64,000 nucleotides of DNA. It comes from Streptomyces cellulosae (GTDB lineage: Bacteria > Actinomycetota > Actinomycetes > Streptomycetales > Streptomycetaceae). The stretch is taken from the NCBI RefSeq assembly GCF_000721105.1, contig NZ_JOEV01000025.1:324535-388534 (forward strand), written 5' to 3'. Below are positions 1 to 8,009 of this stretch, in pieces (within the stretch, counting starts at the first letter, position 1; every line of letters begins with the position of its first letter). Made by a program: the position numbers and the translations under genes. The notes under the pieces are model-generated. The model had not been told where the DNA came from. It did no database searches and saw only the letters and a list, made by a program, of their open reading frames with translations.

Positions 1-1739
1 GCCAGCGCCCCGCGCGGGATGTCGTCCAGGCGCTGCCCGTCGATGCGGATCACGCCCTCCCAGGGCGTGTACAGGCCCGAGATCAGCCGGGACACCGTCG
101 ACTTGCCGCTGCCCGAGCCACCGACCAGCGCCACCTGCTGTCCCGGGCCGACGGACAGGTCGAAGCCGGTCAGCAGCGGCTTGTCCAGCGGGTTGTAGCC
201 GAAGGTGATGTTCTCCAGCTCCACGTGACCGTGCAGGCGGCGCGTCGACTCGGCGGCGCCCGGACGGTCGTAGAGCGGGTCCGCCTGGAAGTTCTCCACG
301 TCCTTCAGGCGGGCCACGTCGGCGGCGAAGTCCTGGATGCGGCCCGCGACGCCGTTGAGGCGGGTGATCGGGGCGGTGAAGCGGGTGACGAGCGCCTGGA
401 AGGCGACCAGCAGACCGACCGAGATGCCCCCCTCCACTGCCCGCATCCCGCCGATCCACAGGATCAGCGCGCTGTTCAGCGAGGCCAGCGTCGGCGCGAC
501 CACGCCCAGCCAGGCGCTCGGCACACCGAGCCGCTGCTGCTCCTCCAGCGTGGTGGCGTGCTGCCCGGCCCACTTGCGGAAGTAGCCGTCCTCGCCGCCG
601 GTCGCCTTCATCGTCTCGATCAATTGCAGGCCCGTGTAGGCGGTGTTGGTGAGCCGGGCGCTGTCCGCGCGCAGCTTCGCCGTACGGGTGGCGCGCAGCT
701 TGATGACGACCCGCATGGCCGCCACGTTCAGCAGGGCCACGCCGATGCCGACGTACGTCAGCTGCGGGTCGTAGGTGTAGAGCAGGACCGCGTACAGGAC
801 GACGACCACCGCGTCGACGCCCGCCGCCGCCAGGTCGCGGGCCAGGGTCTCGGCCACCTGGTCGTTCGACTGGAGGCGCTGCACCAGGTCGGCCGGGCTG
901 CGCTGGGAGAAGAAGGTGACCGGCAGCCGCAGCAGATGGCGCAGGAAGCGGGCGCTGGAGAGGGTGGAGGAGATGATGCGGCCGTGCAGCAGGTTCGCCT
1001 GCTGCAGCCAGGTCAGCACCAGGGTGAGCAGCACGCTGGCCCCCATCGACGCGAACAGCACGCCGAGCAGGGAGGTCTGACCGCCAATCAGGAACATGTC
1101 GATATAGGTGCGGCTCAGCGCGGGCACGGCGGCGCCGACCAGCACCAGCAGCAGACTCGCCAGCACCGCCGCCGGCATGGTGCCCGCGGTGCCGCGCAGC
1201 CGGGCCGGCATCGCGCCCAGCACGCCCGGCTTGCGCCCGCCCCGCGCGAAACCCTCGCCGGGCTCCATCACCAGCACGACACCGGTGAAGCTGCCGTCGA
1301 AGTCCTCCATGGGCACGAAACGGCGGCCCTTGCCGGGGTCGTTGATGTACACGCCCCGGCGGCCGAAGCGGCGGCCCATGCCGTCGTAGACGACGTAGTG
1401 GTTGAACTCCCAGAACAGCACGGCCGGTGTCTTCACCTCGGCGAGGGCGGCCGTGTCCATCTGCATGCCCTTGGCGGTCAGGCCGTAACTGCGCGCCGCC
1501 TTCAGCAGGTTGCTGGCGCGCGAGCCGTCCCGGGACACACCGCAGGCGATGCGCAGCTCCTCCAGAGGAACGTGCTTGCCGTAGTGGCCCAGCACCATCG
1601 CCAGGGAGGCCGCGCCGCACTCGACCGCCTCCATCTGGAGCACGGTGGGCGTACGGACGGTCTTCACCCTCCCCTTGGGGACCGGGCGCTTGGGCGGCGC
1701 GGCACGGCGCCTGCCGCGGGTGTCCTGCGCGGCGCTCAC
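1..1739 (-). CDS. NHLM-type peptidase/permease/ATPase ABC exporter with C39 domain, 3' end outside the window
   Basis: This is a membrane exporter that would cut double-glycine leader peptides and push the mature peptide across the membrane. Read from GTG 1739, the first 150 residues form a C39 cysteine peptidase: Cys41 in EAVECGAASL, His114 in FNHYVVYDG and Asp134 in NDPGKG are all present. An ABC transmembrane domain follows, and a Walker A motif GGSGSGKST sits near residue 540. The gene runs off the left edge before the signature and Walker B motifs. The GTG overlaps the stop of the HlyD-type gene (GTGA), so the two are translationally coupled. The intact catalytic triad and the Gly-Gly peptide gene upstream make processing of that peptide its likely job. 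Confidence 0.93.
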   Translation of the reverse strand, partial: MSAAQDTRGRRRAAPPKRPVPKGRVKTVRTPTVLQMEAVECGAASLAMVLGHYGKHVPLEELRIACGVSRDGSRASNLLKAARSYGLTAKGMQMDTAALAEVKTPAVLFWEFNHYVVYDGMGRRFGRRGVYINDPGKGRRFVPMEDFDGSFTGVVLVMEPGEGFARGGRKPGVLGAMPARLRGTAGTMPAAVLASLLLVLVGAAVPALSRTYIDMFLIGGQTSLLGVLFASMGASVLLTLVLTWLQQANLLHGRIISSTLSSARFLRHLLRLPVTFFSQRSPADLVQRLQSNDQVAETLARDLAAAGVDAVVVVLYAVLLYTYDPQLTYVGIGVALLNVAAMRVVIKLRATRTAKLRADSARLTNTAYTGLQLIETMKATGGEDGYFRKWAGQHATTLEEQQRLGVPSAWLGVVAPTLASLNSALILWIGGMRAVEGGISVGLLVAFQALVTRFTAPITRLNGVAGRIQDFAADVARLKDVENFQADPLYDRPGAAESTRRLHGHVELENITFGYNPLDKPLLTGFDLSVGPGQQVALVGGSGSGKSTVSRLISGLYTPWEGVIRIDGQRLDDIPRGAL

Positions 1740-2542
1740 GGCAGCAGCCAGTCGACGGGATGCTGGTCGGCCAGCCGGATGGCACCCGTGGCGGTCGTCA
1801 TGGAGGTGAGGGCGAACGGCGGCCCGTCCGCGGACGACCACCGGTAACCGCTCTTCGTGCCGGACGCCTTGTCCAGCTTCACCAGGACCGCCACCGGTCT
1901 GCCGTCCTCGGTGAACTGCTCGCCGAGCTGACTGTCGCCGAGGAACGCGGCGATCTGCTGCGCCGACTGGGCGGAACGGTCCACCGTCTTCACATGGCCG
2001 CGCAGCACGCCGTACTCCTGTGTCGGCACCGACTGCACGGTCAGGTCCACCGACGCGTTCGCGGGAATGGTGGCCGCGTTCTCGGCGGGCACGTACACCG
2101 TCGCGTACAGGGGATCGGAGGCACGGGCGACCTTCTCCACCGCGGCGACGTTCGCGCCGGTCTGGATGATCTGCCCGATGGTGGCGGCGAGCCCGGTGAT
2201 CCGGCCCGCGGCGACCGTGCGCACCACGGTCTCGCCGTCGGCCGTACGGACCTTCAGCACCGGCGCGTTCGCCGGCAGCCGCTCGCCCTGCTCGGCGACG
2301 ACGGCGGTGACCTGCCCGGCCACGGGGCTCTGCAGAATGTAACTGCCCTGCCCGTGCGTGAGGATCGCGGGCGCGCTGACCGTGGAGGCCACCGATCCGG
2401 TGACCGCCCACACGGACGCGGCCGCCATGACGACCACCGTCACGGACAGCGCGAGCCAGCCCTGGGGGCGGGCGAAGCGCACCGGAAGGTCGAGCTCTTC
2501 CGGCGACTGGAGCTTGGCGAGGGCCTGTTGGCGGAACTGCAC
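1736..2542 (-). CDS. HlyD-family secretion adaptor of the NHLM bacteriocin system
   Basis: This is a periplasmic-adaptor-like (membrane fusion) protein that partners the C39 ABC exporter. It has a short basic cytoplasmic N-terminus, one transmembrane segment (WLALSVTVVVMAAASVWAV), and lipoyl/barrel-sandwich and beta-barrel regions with the PVAGQVTAVVAEQGERL hallmark. At about 268 residues it is the usual length for the NHLM subfamily. I place the start at GTG 2542 because AGGGA lies 7 bases upstream; GTG 2557 would add five residues but has no good ribosome binding site. It is preceded by a hairpin separating it from the precursor gene and overlaps the ABC gene by four bases. In a monoderm host the adaptor presumably spans the cell envelope rather than a periplasm. 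Confidence 0.88.
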   Translation of the reverse strand: MQFRQQALAKLQSPEELDLPVRFARPQGWLALSVTVVVMAAASVWAVTGSVASTVSAPAILTHGQGSYILQSPVAGQVTAVVAEQGERLPANAPVLKVRTADGETVVRTVAAGRITGLAATIGQIIQTGANVAAVEKVARASDPLYATVYVPAENAATIPANASVDLTVQSVPTQEYGVLRGHVKTVDRSAQSAQQIAAFLGDSQLGEQFTEDGRPVAVLVKLDKASGTKSGYRWSSADGPPFALTSMTTATGAIRLADQHPVDWLLP

Positions 2543-2589
2543 GGAACTTTCCCTCACCTGTGGGAGAGATCTTTTACGGCAACCGAGAA

Positions 2590-2616
2590 TCCCGGAACCG
2601 CAGGACGGCTCCGGGA
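2590..2616 (-). terminator. Hairpin between precursor gene and export genes, probable attenuator
   Basis: A perfect 7-base inverted repeat (TCCCGGA/TCCGGGA) with an inner CCG/CGG pair and a five-base loop lies in the gap between the precursor peptide and the adaptor gene. No T-run follows. Such hairpins commonly stabilise or partly terminate transcripts so that precursor mRNA exceeds exporter mRNA; that role here is inferred. Confidence 0.55.
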
Positions 2617-2639
2617 CTCCTCAGTCATAAAAGGTGCGG

Positions 2640-2855
2640 TCAGAGACCGGCGACCAGGCCCGAGACCGGGGCGGTGTTCAGGCCGGTGACACCCTCGACG
2701 GTGCTGACACCGGTGTTGACCAGACCGGAAACCGGGGCAACGCCGTCCACCAGGCCGGTGACGGTGCCAAGGGCGTTCACGGCCAGGCCGCCGGAGACGT
2801 TGTCGAGCTCGGCGTCGGAGATCTCGACGGTCTCAACCTGGGGGGTGGAGTTCAT
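2640..2855 (-). CDS. Double-glycine leader precursor peptide, 71 residues, Cys-free core
   Basis: This is a probable secreted peptide processed by the adjacent C39 exporter. The start is ATG 2855, which has AAGGGAAG 7 bases upstream; the longer frame from ATG 2873 has no ribosome binding site. Residues 1-23 are an acidic leader ending in AELDNVSGG, the classic Gly-Gly cleavage site. The predicted core (24-71, 48 residues) is made of Gly, Val, Leu, Ala, Thr, Ser, Asn and Pro with only Asp37 and Glu54 charged, no Cys, Lys, Arg, His or aromatic residue. APVSGLV occurs twice (40-46 and 62-68) and GxxxG spacings recur. Automated pipelines would call it a type A2 lantipeptide, but without Cys it cannot form lanthionine and no lanthionine synthetase is in view. 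It may be an unmodified bacteriocin or a hydrophobic surface peptide. Confidence 0.8.
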   Translation of the reverse strand: MNSTPQVETVEISDAELDNVSGGLAVNALGTVTGLVDGVAPVSGLVNTGVSTVEGVTGLNTAPVSGLVAGL

Positions 2856-3765
2856 GATGGAACTTCCCTTCATATGGATATTTCACAAGGGGGGAGCGGC
2901 CCCCTCTGGGGGACAGATGGACGGCCGCGACCGCAGGCGCCGGGGGCGTCCGTTGCCGAAGAGCCCTTGACGGCCCCTGCGGTGCGATGGATCAAAGCAC
3001 GCGGCGGCTCCGCGCTTCCAATCAACCATGCGTCTCACCAGCGCACTTGTGCCTCAGAGGTACCGTTTGGTGCAGGAGTGGGCACGGGTTGATGGCGACT
3101 TCTTCACACGGCGGGCGGCATCGGCTCACACGAGCCCTTGCGGTCCGGGGAGCGAATCCGACAGTCCGCGCCAATGGTCGGCGGGCGTTTCGGGCCTGTG
3201 GAGAACTTCCGCGCACGGTGCCTTCCTTGGGCAGCCGATGTGCAGATTCCCTGAAGGGAGGATTCGGCTCGCTGTTCGAGACGGACGGTCACTGACCGAT
3301 TGCCGACTGTGCCGGCCCGGACGTGGGCGGGACGTACGCAGCCCGCGATCGCCCACCAACGGGGGGCAACCGCTTCGATCAAGACATCCGCGCCGGCCGC
3401 CGCACGCTCGAAGCACGTCGGCTGCCGATTCGTCGTCACCGGGCCGCGGACACCCCCATGGCCGCCCCGACGCTGCCGATATCAGGACCGGTTGGAGGGT
3501 TCGCGAGGGCGAAGCCGTGCGGCGAGGATCTTGTCGGCTTCGGCGGTCATCATCGCCATATGTCGACGGTCGTCATCGCCATATGGGGGATTGATCCCCG
3601 CCCCGGCCGTACGGGTTGAGCCATGGCCGAATCGGTACCGTGCGCCCGGCGCGCGGAAACGGAATTGAACGCCCCGCGCACCCCGTCCGTACCTCCAGCC
3701 ATCCAGGCGCCCCAACAACTGCCGCACCAGGCAGCAGACTCCGGTCCCTCAGGAGGTCGAGAAGT
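2856..3765. other. Divergent intergenic region between peptide operon and protease gene
   Basis: About 900 bases hold the promoters for two divergent units. I see no convincing gene: the open frames here lack ribosome binding sites and family resemblance. Visible structure is a tight CCCCC-TCT-GGGGG hairpin (2900-2912), a 13-base palindrome CGGTCACTGACCG (3286-3298), two 19-base direct repeats (3544-3562, 3567-3585) and a palindrome GGGGAT-TG-ATCCCC (3586-3599). I could not place -35/-10 boxes with confidence. Confidence 0.6.
3544..3599. promoter_or_regulatory. Paired 19-base direct repeats plus adjacent palindrome, candidate operator
   Basis: Two copies of CGGTCRTCATCGCCATATG (one mismatch) occur at 3544-3562 and 3567-3585, spaced 23 bases start to start, about two helical turns, so both copies lie on the same DNA face. 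The second copy runs directly into GGGGATTGATCCCC (3586-3599). Position, about 170 bases upstream of the protease start and 690 bases upstream of the peptide gene, fits a regulator site; the regulator is unknown. Confidence 0.45.
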
Positions 3766-5244
3766 TTGAGTCACAAGCGAATTCCGAAGCGCAAGGCCGC
3801 GATAGCGGCGGGCAGCGTGGTGGCGCTCGGAGCAGCCGCGATTCTGCTCCCCAACGCCAACGCGTCCCAGGACGGCGCTTCGAACGACGCCGCCGCCGCG
3901 CCGAGGACTCTGAAGGCCGGCGACGCCTCGGACCTCGCCTCACAGCTCGCAGGTCTGCTCGGTGACGCCTTCGCCGGTTCGTACTACGACACCGACAGCC
4001 AGCAACTCGTCGTCAACGTCATATCGGGCGACAACAACAACGTGGTCGTCCAGGCGAAGAAGGCGGGTGCGAAGGTCCGCGAGGTCGAGAACAGCCTCAC
4101 CGAACTCGAGGCCGGCGCGCAGACCCTGAAGGCCAAGGCGACCATCCCGGGCACCTCCTGGGCCGTCGACCCGAAGACGAACAAGATCCTGGTCACCGCG
4201 GACAGCACGGTCACCGGCAGCAAGTGGGACAGACTGGAATCGACCGTCGAGACGCTCGGCTCCGGCATGGCGACCATCAAGAAGTCGGCCGGCACCTTCA
4301 AGACCTTCGTCTCCGGCGGTGACGCCATCTTCGGCGGCGGCGCCCGCTGCTCCCTCGGCTTCAACGTCACCGCGGGCGACGGCAGCCCCGCGTTCCTGAC
4401 CGCCGGACACTGCGGTGTCGCCGCCGAGCAGTGGTCGGACGCGCAGGACGGCCAGCCGATCGCCACCGTCGACCAGGCGACCTTCCCCGGCGACGGCGAC
4501 TTCGCACTGGTGAAGTACGACGACCCGGCGACCGTCGCCCCCAGCGAGGTCAACGTGGGTGGCGGCCAGACCGTCCAGATCACCGAGGCCGCGGAGGCCA
4601 CGGTCGGTGCGCAGGTCCTGCGGATGGGCAGCACCACCGGTCTCAACGACGGTCAGGTGCTCGGACTCGACGCCACCGTCAACTACCCCGAGGGCACCGT
4701 CACCGGGCTCATCCAGACCGACGTCTGCGCCGAGCCGGGCGACAGCGGCGGCTCGCTCTTCACCCAGGAGGGTCAGGCCATCGGCCTGACCTCCGGCGGC
4801 AGCGGCGACTGCACGGCCGGTGGCGAGACGTTCTTCCAGCCGGTCACCACCGCCCTGCAGGCGGTCGGCGCGACCCTCGGCGCGGGTGACGCGGCCGGCG
4901 GCGGCGCGGGCGACCAGGCCGGCGGCGAGGCCGGTGCGGGTGGCGAGGCCGGTGCCGGCGATCAGGCCGGTGGCGGAGAGGCCGGCGCCGGTGACGGGGC
5001 CGGTGCGGGCCAGGAGGCCGGCGCGGGCGACGAGGCCGGCGCCGGTCAGGAGGCCGGCAACGGTGCGGGAGCCGGTGCGGGCCAGGAGCCCGGGGCCGGT
5101 GACGAGACCGGTGCGGGCCAGGAAGCCGGCACAGGTCAGGAGTCCGGCACGGGTCAGGAGTCCGGCACGGGTCAGGAGTCCGGCACCGGTCAGGACACGG
5201 GCGCGGGCGCCCAGGACGGCGCGGGCCTGACCGCGACCAACTGA
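3766..5244 (+). CDS. Secreted S1-family serine protease with Gly/Ala/Glu/Gln-rich C-terminal tail
   Basis: This is an extracellular chymotrypsin-fold protease of the alpha-lytic/streptogrisin type. The TTG at 3766 is chosen as start because AGGAGG (3751-3756) lies 9 bases upstream; the frame is open further up but has no start signal. A basic N-terminus and hydrophobic stretch give a signal peptide ending near ANA, followed by a pro-region and the protease domain with His215 (LTAGHC), Asp245 (GDFALVKY) and Ser327 (EPGDSGGS). Residues from about 372 to 492 are a low-complexity tail of GAGQEAGAGDEAG-type units ending in three exact copies of an 18-base repeat. A membrane-anchored paralogue lies at 46419-47804. 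The tail may attach to or space the enzyme from the cell wall, which is inference. Confidence 0.9.
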   Translation: MSHKRIPKRKAAIAAGSVVALGAAAILLPNANASQDGASNDAAAAPRTLKAGDASDLASQLAGLLGDAFAGSYYDTDSQQLVVNVISGDNNNVVVQAKKAGAKVREVENSLTELEAGAQTLKAKATIPGTSWAVDPKTNKILVTADSTVTGSKWDRLESTVETLGSGMATIKKSAGTFKTFVSGGDAIFGGGARCSLGFNVTAGDGSPAFLTAGHCGVAAEQWSDAQDGQPIATVDQATFPGDGDFALVKYDDPATVAPSEVNVGGGQTVQITEAAEATVGAQVLRMGSTTGLNDGQVLGLDATVNYPEGTVTGLIQTDVCAEPGDSGGSLFTQEGQAIGLTSGGSGDCTAGGETFFQPVTTALQAVGATLGAGDAAGGGAGDQAGGEAGAGGEAGAGDQAGGGEAGAGDGAGAGQEAGAGDEAGAGQEAGNGAGAGAGQEPGAGDETGAGQEAGTGQESGTGQESGTGQESGTGQDTGAGAQDGAGLTATN

Positions 5245-5287
5245 TCAGGTCCTCCTAGATCAGGTCCTCCGAGATCCGGTCCTCCGA
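5243..5287 (+). repeat. Three tandem 15-base repeats beginning at the protease stop codon
   Basis: Units GATCAGGTCCTCCTA, GATCAGGTCCTCCGA and GATCCGGTCCTCCGA lie head to tail at 5243-5257, 5258-5272 and 5273-5287. The first starts inside the TGA stop codon. It looks like a recent slippage array; no function is evident. Confidence 0.75.
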
Positions 5288-5482
5288 GGCGGTCCGGGCC
5301 ACGTGCCCGGACGGTCCGCCGGTGGCCGGGTCGGATCTCCGCCCCGGGAGCCCCATCACCCGGTGATCTGCGGACCTTGAGGATCCGGCCGCTGGCGAGA
5401 GCGACTCGCCCCCACTGAGCCGCTCTCGACAGCACAGCCCCCGGCCCGACCCCGGCGTCGTACGGGGTTCCGGCCGGCGGAT

Positions 5483-5520
5483 GATCGGTCCGGCCCTCCG
5501 GCGGGAGGGCCGGACCGATC
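5483..5520. terminator. Strong bidirectional terminator hairpin
   Basis: A perfect 17-base-pair stem (5483-5499 with 5504-5520) closed by a GGCG loop lies between the convergent protease and phosphatase genes and is followed by CTGTTT on the plus strand. A weaker 8-base inverted repeat (5396-5403/5421-5428) precedes it. Confidence 0.88.
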
Positions 5521-5586
5521 TGTTTGCGACGCGGACGCCGCCGGGCACCCAGCGTCGCGACGGGGCGCCCCGCCCGAGCCGCCCCG

Positions 5587-7731
5587 TCAGCCCGTTTCCC
5601 TCGCTCTGAGCAGCAGCAACGCCACGTCGTCGGCCCGTTCCAGGGTGGTCGCGCTGTGGCGGACCAAGTCGTCGGCCAGGTCGTCCAGGGGCCGGTCGCC
5701 GACCTCGGTCAGGTGGCGGCCGAGGTCGGCGAGGGCGTCCTCGATGTCGAGGCCGGGCGACTCGATCAGCCCGTCGGTGTAGAGGACCAGCACGGAACCC
5801 GGGGCGAGATCGACCTCCGTCGTCGGGTAGGCAGCCGCCTCGTCGATGCCCAGCAGCGGCCCGCCCGCCAGGTCGAGCACCCGTACCCGGCCGTCCGGCC
5901 GGCGCAGCAGCGGTGGCGGATGCCCCGCACGGGCCATCACGGCCCGCCCGCGCCTCGGATCGAGCCGCAGGTACAGACAGCTGGCGAACAGATCGGAGCC
6001 GAGGTCGATCAGCAGCCGGTTGGTGCTGCGCATGACCTCTCCGGGCGTCTGCCCGACCGTGGTGTAGCAGCGTACGGCGGTACGGATCTGACCCATCAGC
6101 CCCGCCGCGGTCACGTTGTGACCCTGGACGTCCCCGATCACGGCCGCGGCGAGCCCCTGCGTCGGCACCAGATCGTAGAAGTCGCCGCCGATCTCCATGC
6201 CCTGCGTGGCCGGCAGATAGCGCGCGGCCGCCTCGATGTCCGGCAGCGGCGGCAGCGAGTGCGGCAGCAGGGCCGCCTGCAGACCGTGCGCCAGCCGGTG
6301 CTTGGCGTCGTAGAGCATCGCCCTCTCGAAGGCCTGGGCGATCAGCCCGCCCAGGCTCGTCAGCACCGCCCGCTCGTCCGCGGGGAAGCGATGCGGTTCG
6401 TCGTACGCCAGCATGCAGATGCCCACCGGGCGGCCCGAGGCGATCAGCGGAAGATACGCCCAGGCCGCGAAACCGTCGGGGGGCGCGGGCCGGTCCGGAT
6501 ACAGCCGCTGCACCTGCTCCCGGGACTCGAAGAACCCGGGCACCCCGCTGGTCAGGACGTGCGTGCCCGGTGTCCGCTCGGTCATCGGCAGGCCGTCGAA
6601 CCGCTCCACGACCTGCGGGTCCGGATAGCCGCGGTGCCCCAGCACGTGCAGCCGGCCCGCCCGGGACCCGAGCAGCACCAGGGCGTGGCTGCCCACGGCC
6701 GGCGCGACTTCGTCCGCGACCAGCTGCACCACGTCCTGCACACCCGCGGCCTCCGTGAGCGCGCCCGCCAGGCTCAGCATCTGGGAGATCGTGACCAGCC
6801 GGGGCGAGGTGTCACCCGGTGGCGGCACGGACCGGTTCATCTCCGTCACGGCCCGGGCCCGGCTGATCCGCACGCTCAGCCCGTTCCTACCCGGGTACAG
6901 ACGGAACGACAGCCACTCGCCGGGCGGCCGCAGCGCCACGAACGACGTGGTGTGCTGGCTGAGCAGCGCGGCCCGGTAACGGTCCTCGTACACCGGGTCG
7001 TTGAGCCACGGGACCGCCGCCCACAGCTGGCGGCCGAGCAGATCCGCGCTCGGGACGCCGATCAGTTCGACGGCGGCCGTGTTGGCGAAGGTGATCCGCC
7101 CGTGCAGATCGAGCGAGCACAGCCCGTACGGCAGCCGCGCCACCATCCGCGCCGCCTCCACCGGGCCGAGCGTGCCCGACGCGCCGCCCAGCGCGGGCCC
7201 GCCGACCAGATCGGGCTCGGCCTGCAGCGGGACGCTCTCCTCGACGGCACGCTCCAGCCGTACCGCCAGCCGGTCGCAGGCCGCGGTCAGATGGTCCCGC
7301 TGCCGGTCGGACAGCTCGGGCGGATGCGAGCCCGGCCAGGTCACGAAGACCGAGCCGTACACCGTGGACCCGGTGGCGACCGGCACCGCGGCCAGCGCGA
7401 AGGGGTACGGCAGCACGACCGCGATCCTCGGATAGCGGGCCGCCATCTCCTGCTCGCCGCCGACCCACACCAGCCGCCGCTCGCGCACCGCCTCGGCCAC
7501 CGGGACCGGCGCGCTCAGCCCCACCCGTTCCCAGGGCGCCGCGAACGCCCGGGGCAGCCCCGCCATCACGGCCATCTCCAGCACCGAACCGTCGGCCGCC
7601 AGCAGATAGACAGCTCCGGCGTGGGCGTGGACGTCGTCCATCATCGACGCCAGCGCCAACGACAGCAGGGGTCGGCCGACGCGCGTCCTGGCCGTCAGGG
7701 GCGCCTGGGCGGACGACTGTCCGTCGGACAT
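5587..7731 (-). CDS. GAF-PAS-GAF-PP2C (SpoIIE-type) sensor phosphatase
   Basis: This 714-residue cytoplasmic protein probably dephosphorylates an anti-sigma-factor antagonist or similar partner in response to a bound signal. An N-terminal GAF-like region (about 20-150) is followed by a PAS domain (about 190-290, GLCSLDLHGRITFANTAAVE), a second GAF (about 310-460) and a C-terminal PP2C domain with GGDFYDLV, IGDVQGHN, LYTDGLIE and ADDVALLLLR metal-binding motifs. ATG 7731 is chosen because GAGGAGG is 8 bases upstream. It is divergent from another phosphatase of the same class at 8010. No kinase domain is seen in this copy. Confidence 0.9.
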   Translation of the reverse strand: MSDGQSSAQAPLTARTRVGRPLLSLALASMMDDVHAHAGAVYLLAADGSVLEMAVMAGLPRAFAAPWERVGLSAPVPVAEAVRERRLVWVGGEQEMAARYPRIAVVLPYPFALAAVPVATGSTVYGSVFVTWPGSHPPELSDRQRDHLTAACDRLAVRLERAVEESVPLQAEPDLVGGPALGGASGTLGPVEAARMVARLPYGLCSLDLHGRITFANTAAVELIGVPSADLLGRQLWAAVPWLNDPVYEDRYRAALLSQHTTSFVALRPPGEWLSFRLYPGRNGLSVRISRARAVTEMNRSVPPPGDTSPRLVTISQMLSLAGALTEAAGVQDVVQLVADEVAPAVGSHALVLLGSRAGRLHVLGHRGYPDPQVVERFDGLPMTERTPGTHVLTSGVPGFFESREQVQRLYPDRPAPPDGFAAWAYLPLIASGRPVGICMLAYDEPHRFPADERAVLTSLGGLIAQAFERAMLYDAKHRLAHGLQAALLPHSLPPLPDIEAAARYLPATQGMEIGGDFYDLVPTQGLAAAVIGDVQGHNVTAAGLMGQIRTAVRCYTTVGQTPGEVMRSTNRLLIDLGSDLFASCLYLRLDPRRGRAVMARAGHPPPLLRRPDGRVRVLDLAGGPLLGIDEAAAYPTTEVDLAPGSVLVLYTDGLIESPGLDIEDALADLGRHLTEVGDRPLDDLADDLVRHSATTLERADDVALLLLRARETG

Positions 7732-8009
7732 GCCGACCACCTCCTCGCACGGCCGCGCGACGGGTCTCCGGGATCAAATCTCCCCCTTGCCGGGCCGTCG
7801 CGCACGGCGAAGGCTCGACGAAGCCGGCCGCGTGGCCGTGGCCGTGGCCGAGGAGACGGTGGAGCTCGCCGAGCGGATCATGAGCCGGCTCGCCGACCGC
7901 CCCAGTCCGGTGCGCGCGGCGACGCACAGGGACTCCACGCCCCCCGCACCGCCCGCCGGGCTCCACGGAACGCTCACAGGGGCTGCGCGGGTGCCCCATA
8001 CGCGCTGTA

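Noticed and set aside
2640..2855. Lanthipeptide (type A2) annotation of the precursor
   Set aside because: The leader fits but the core lacks Cys, so no lanthionine can form, and no LanM-like gene is in the window.
2987..3619. Several 60-190-codon frames between the peptide operon and protease
   Set aside because: They overlap one another in multiple frames, are Arg/Pro/Ser-rich and lack start signals.
7732..8009. A 99-codon plus-strand frame between the divergent phosphatases (RRLDEAGRVAVAVAEETVE)
   Set aside because: No ribosome binding site, overlaps both promoters, no recognisable family; treated as promoter region.
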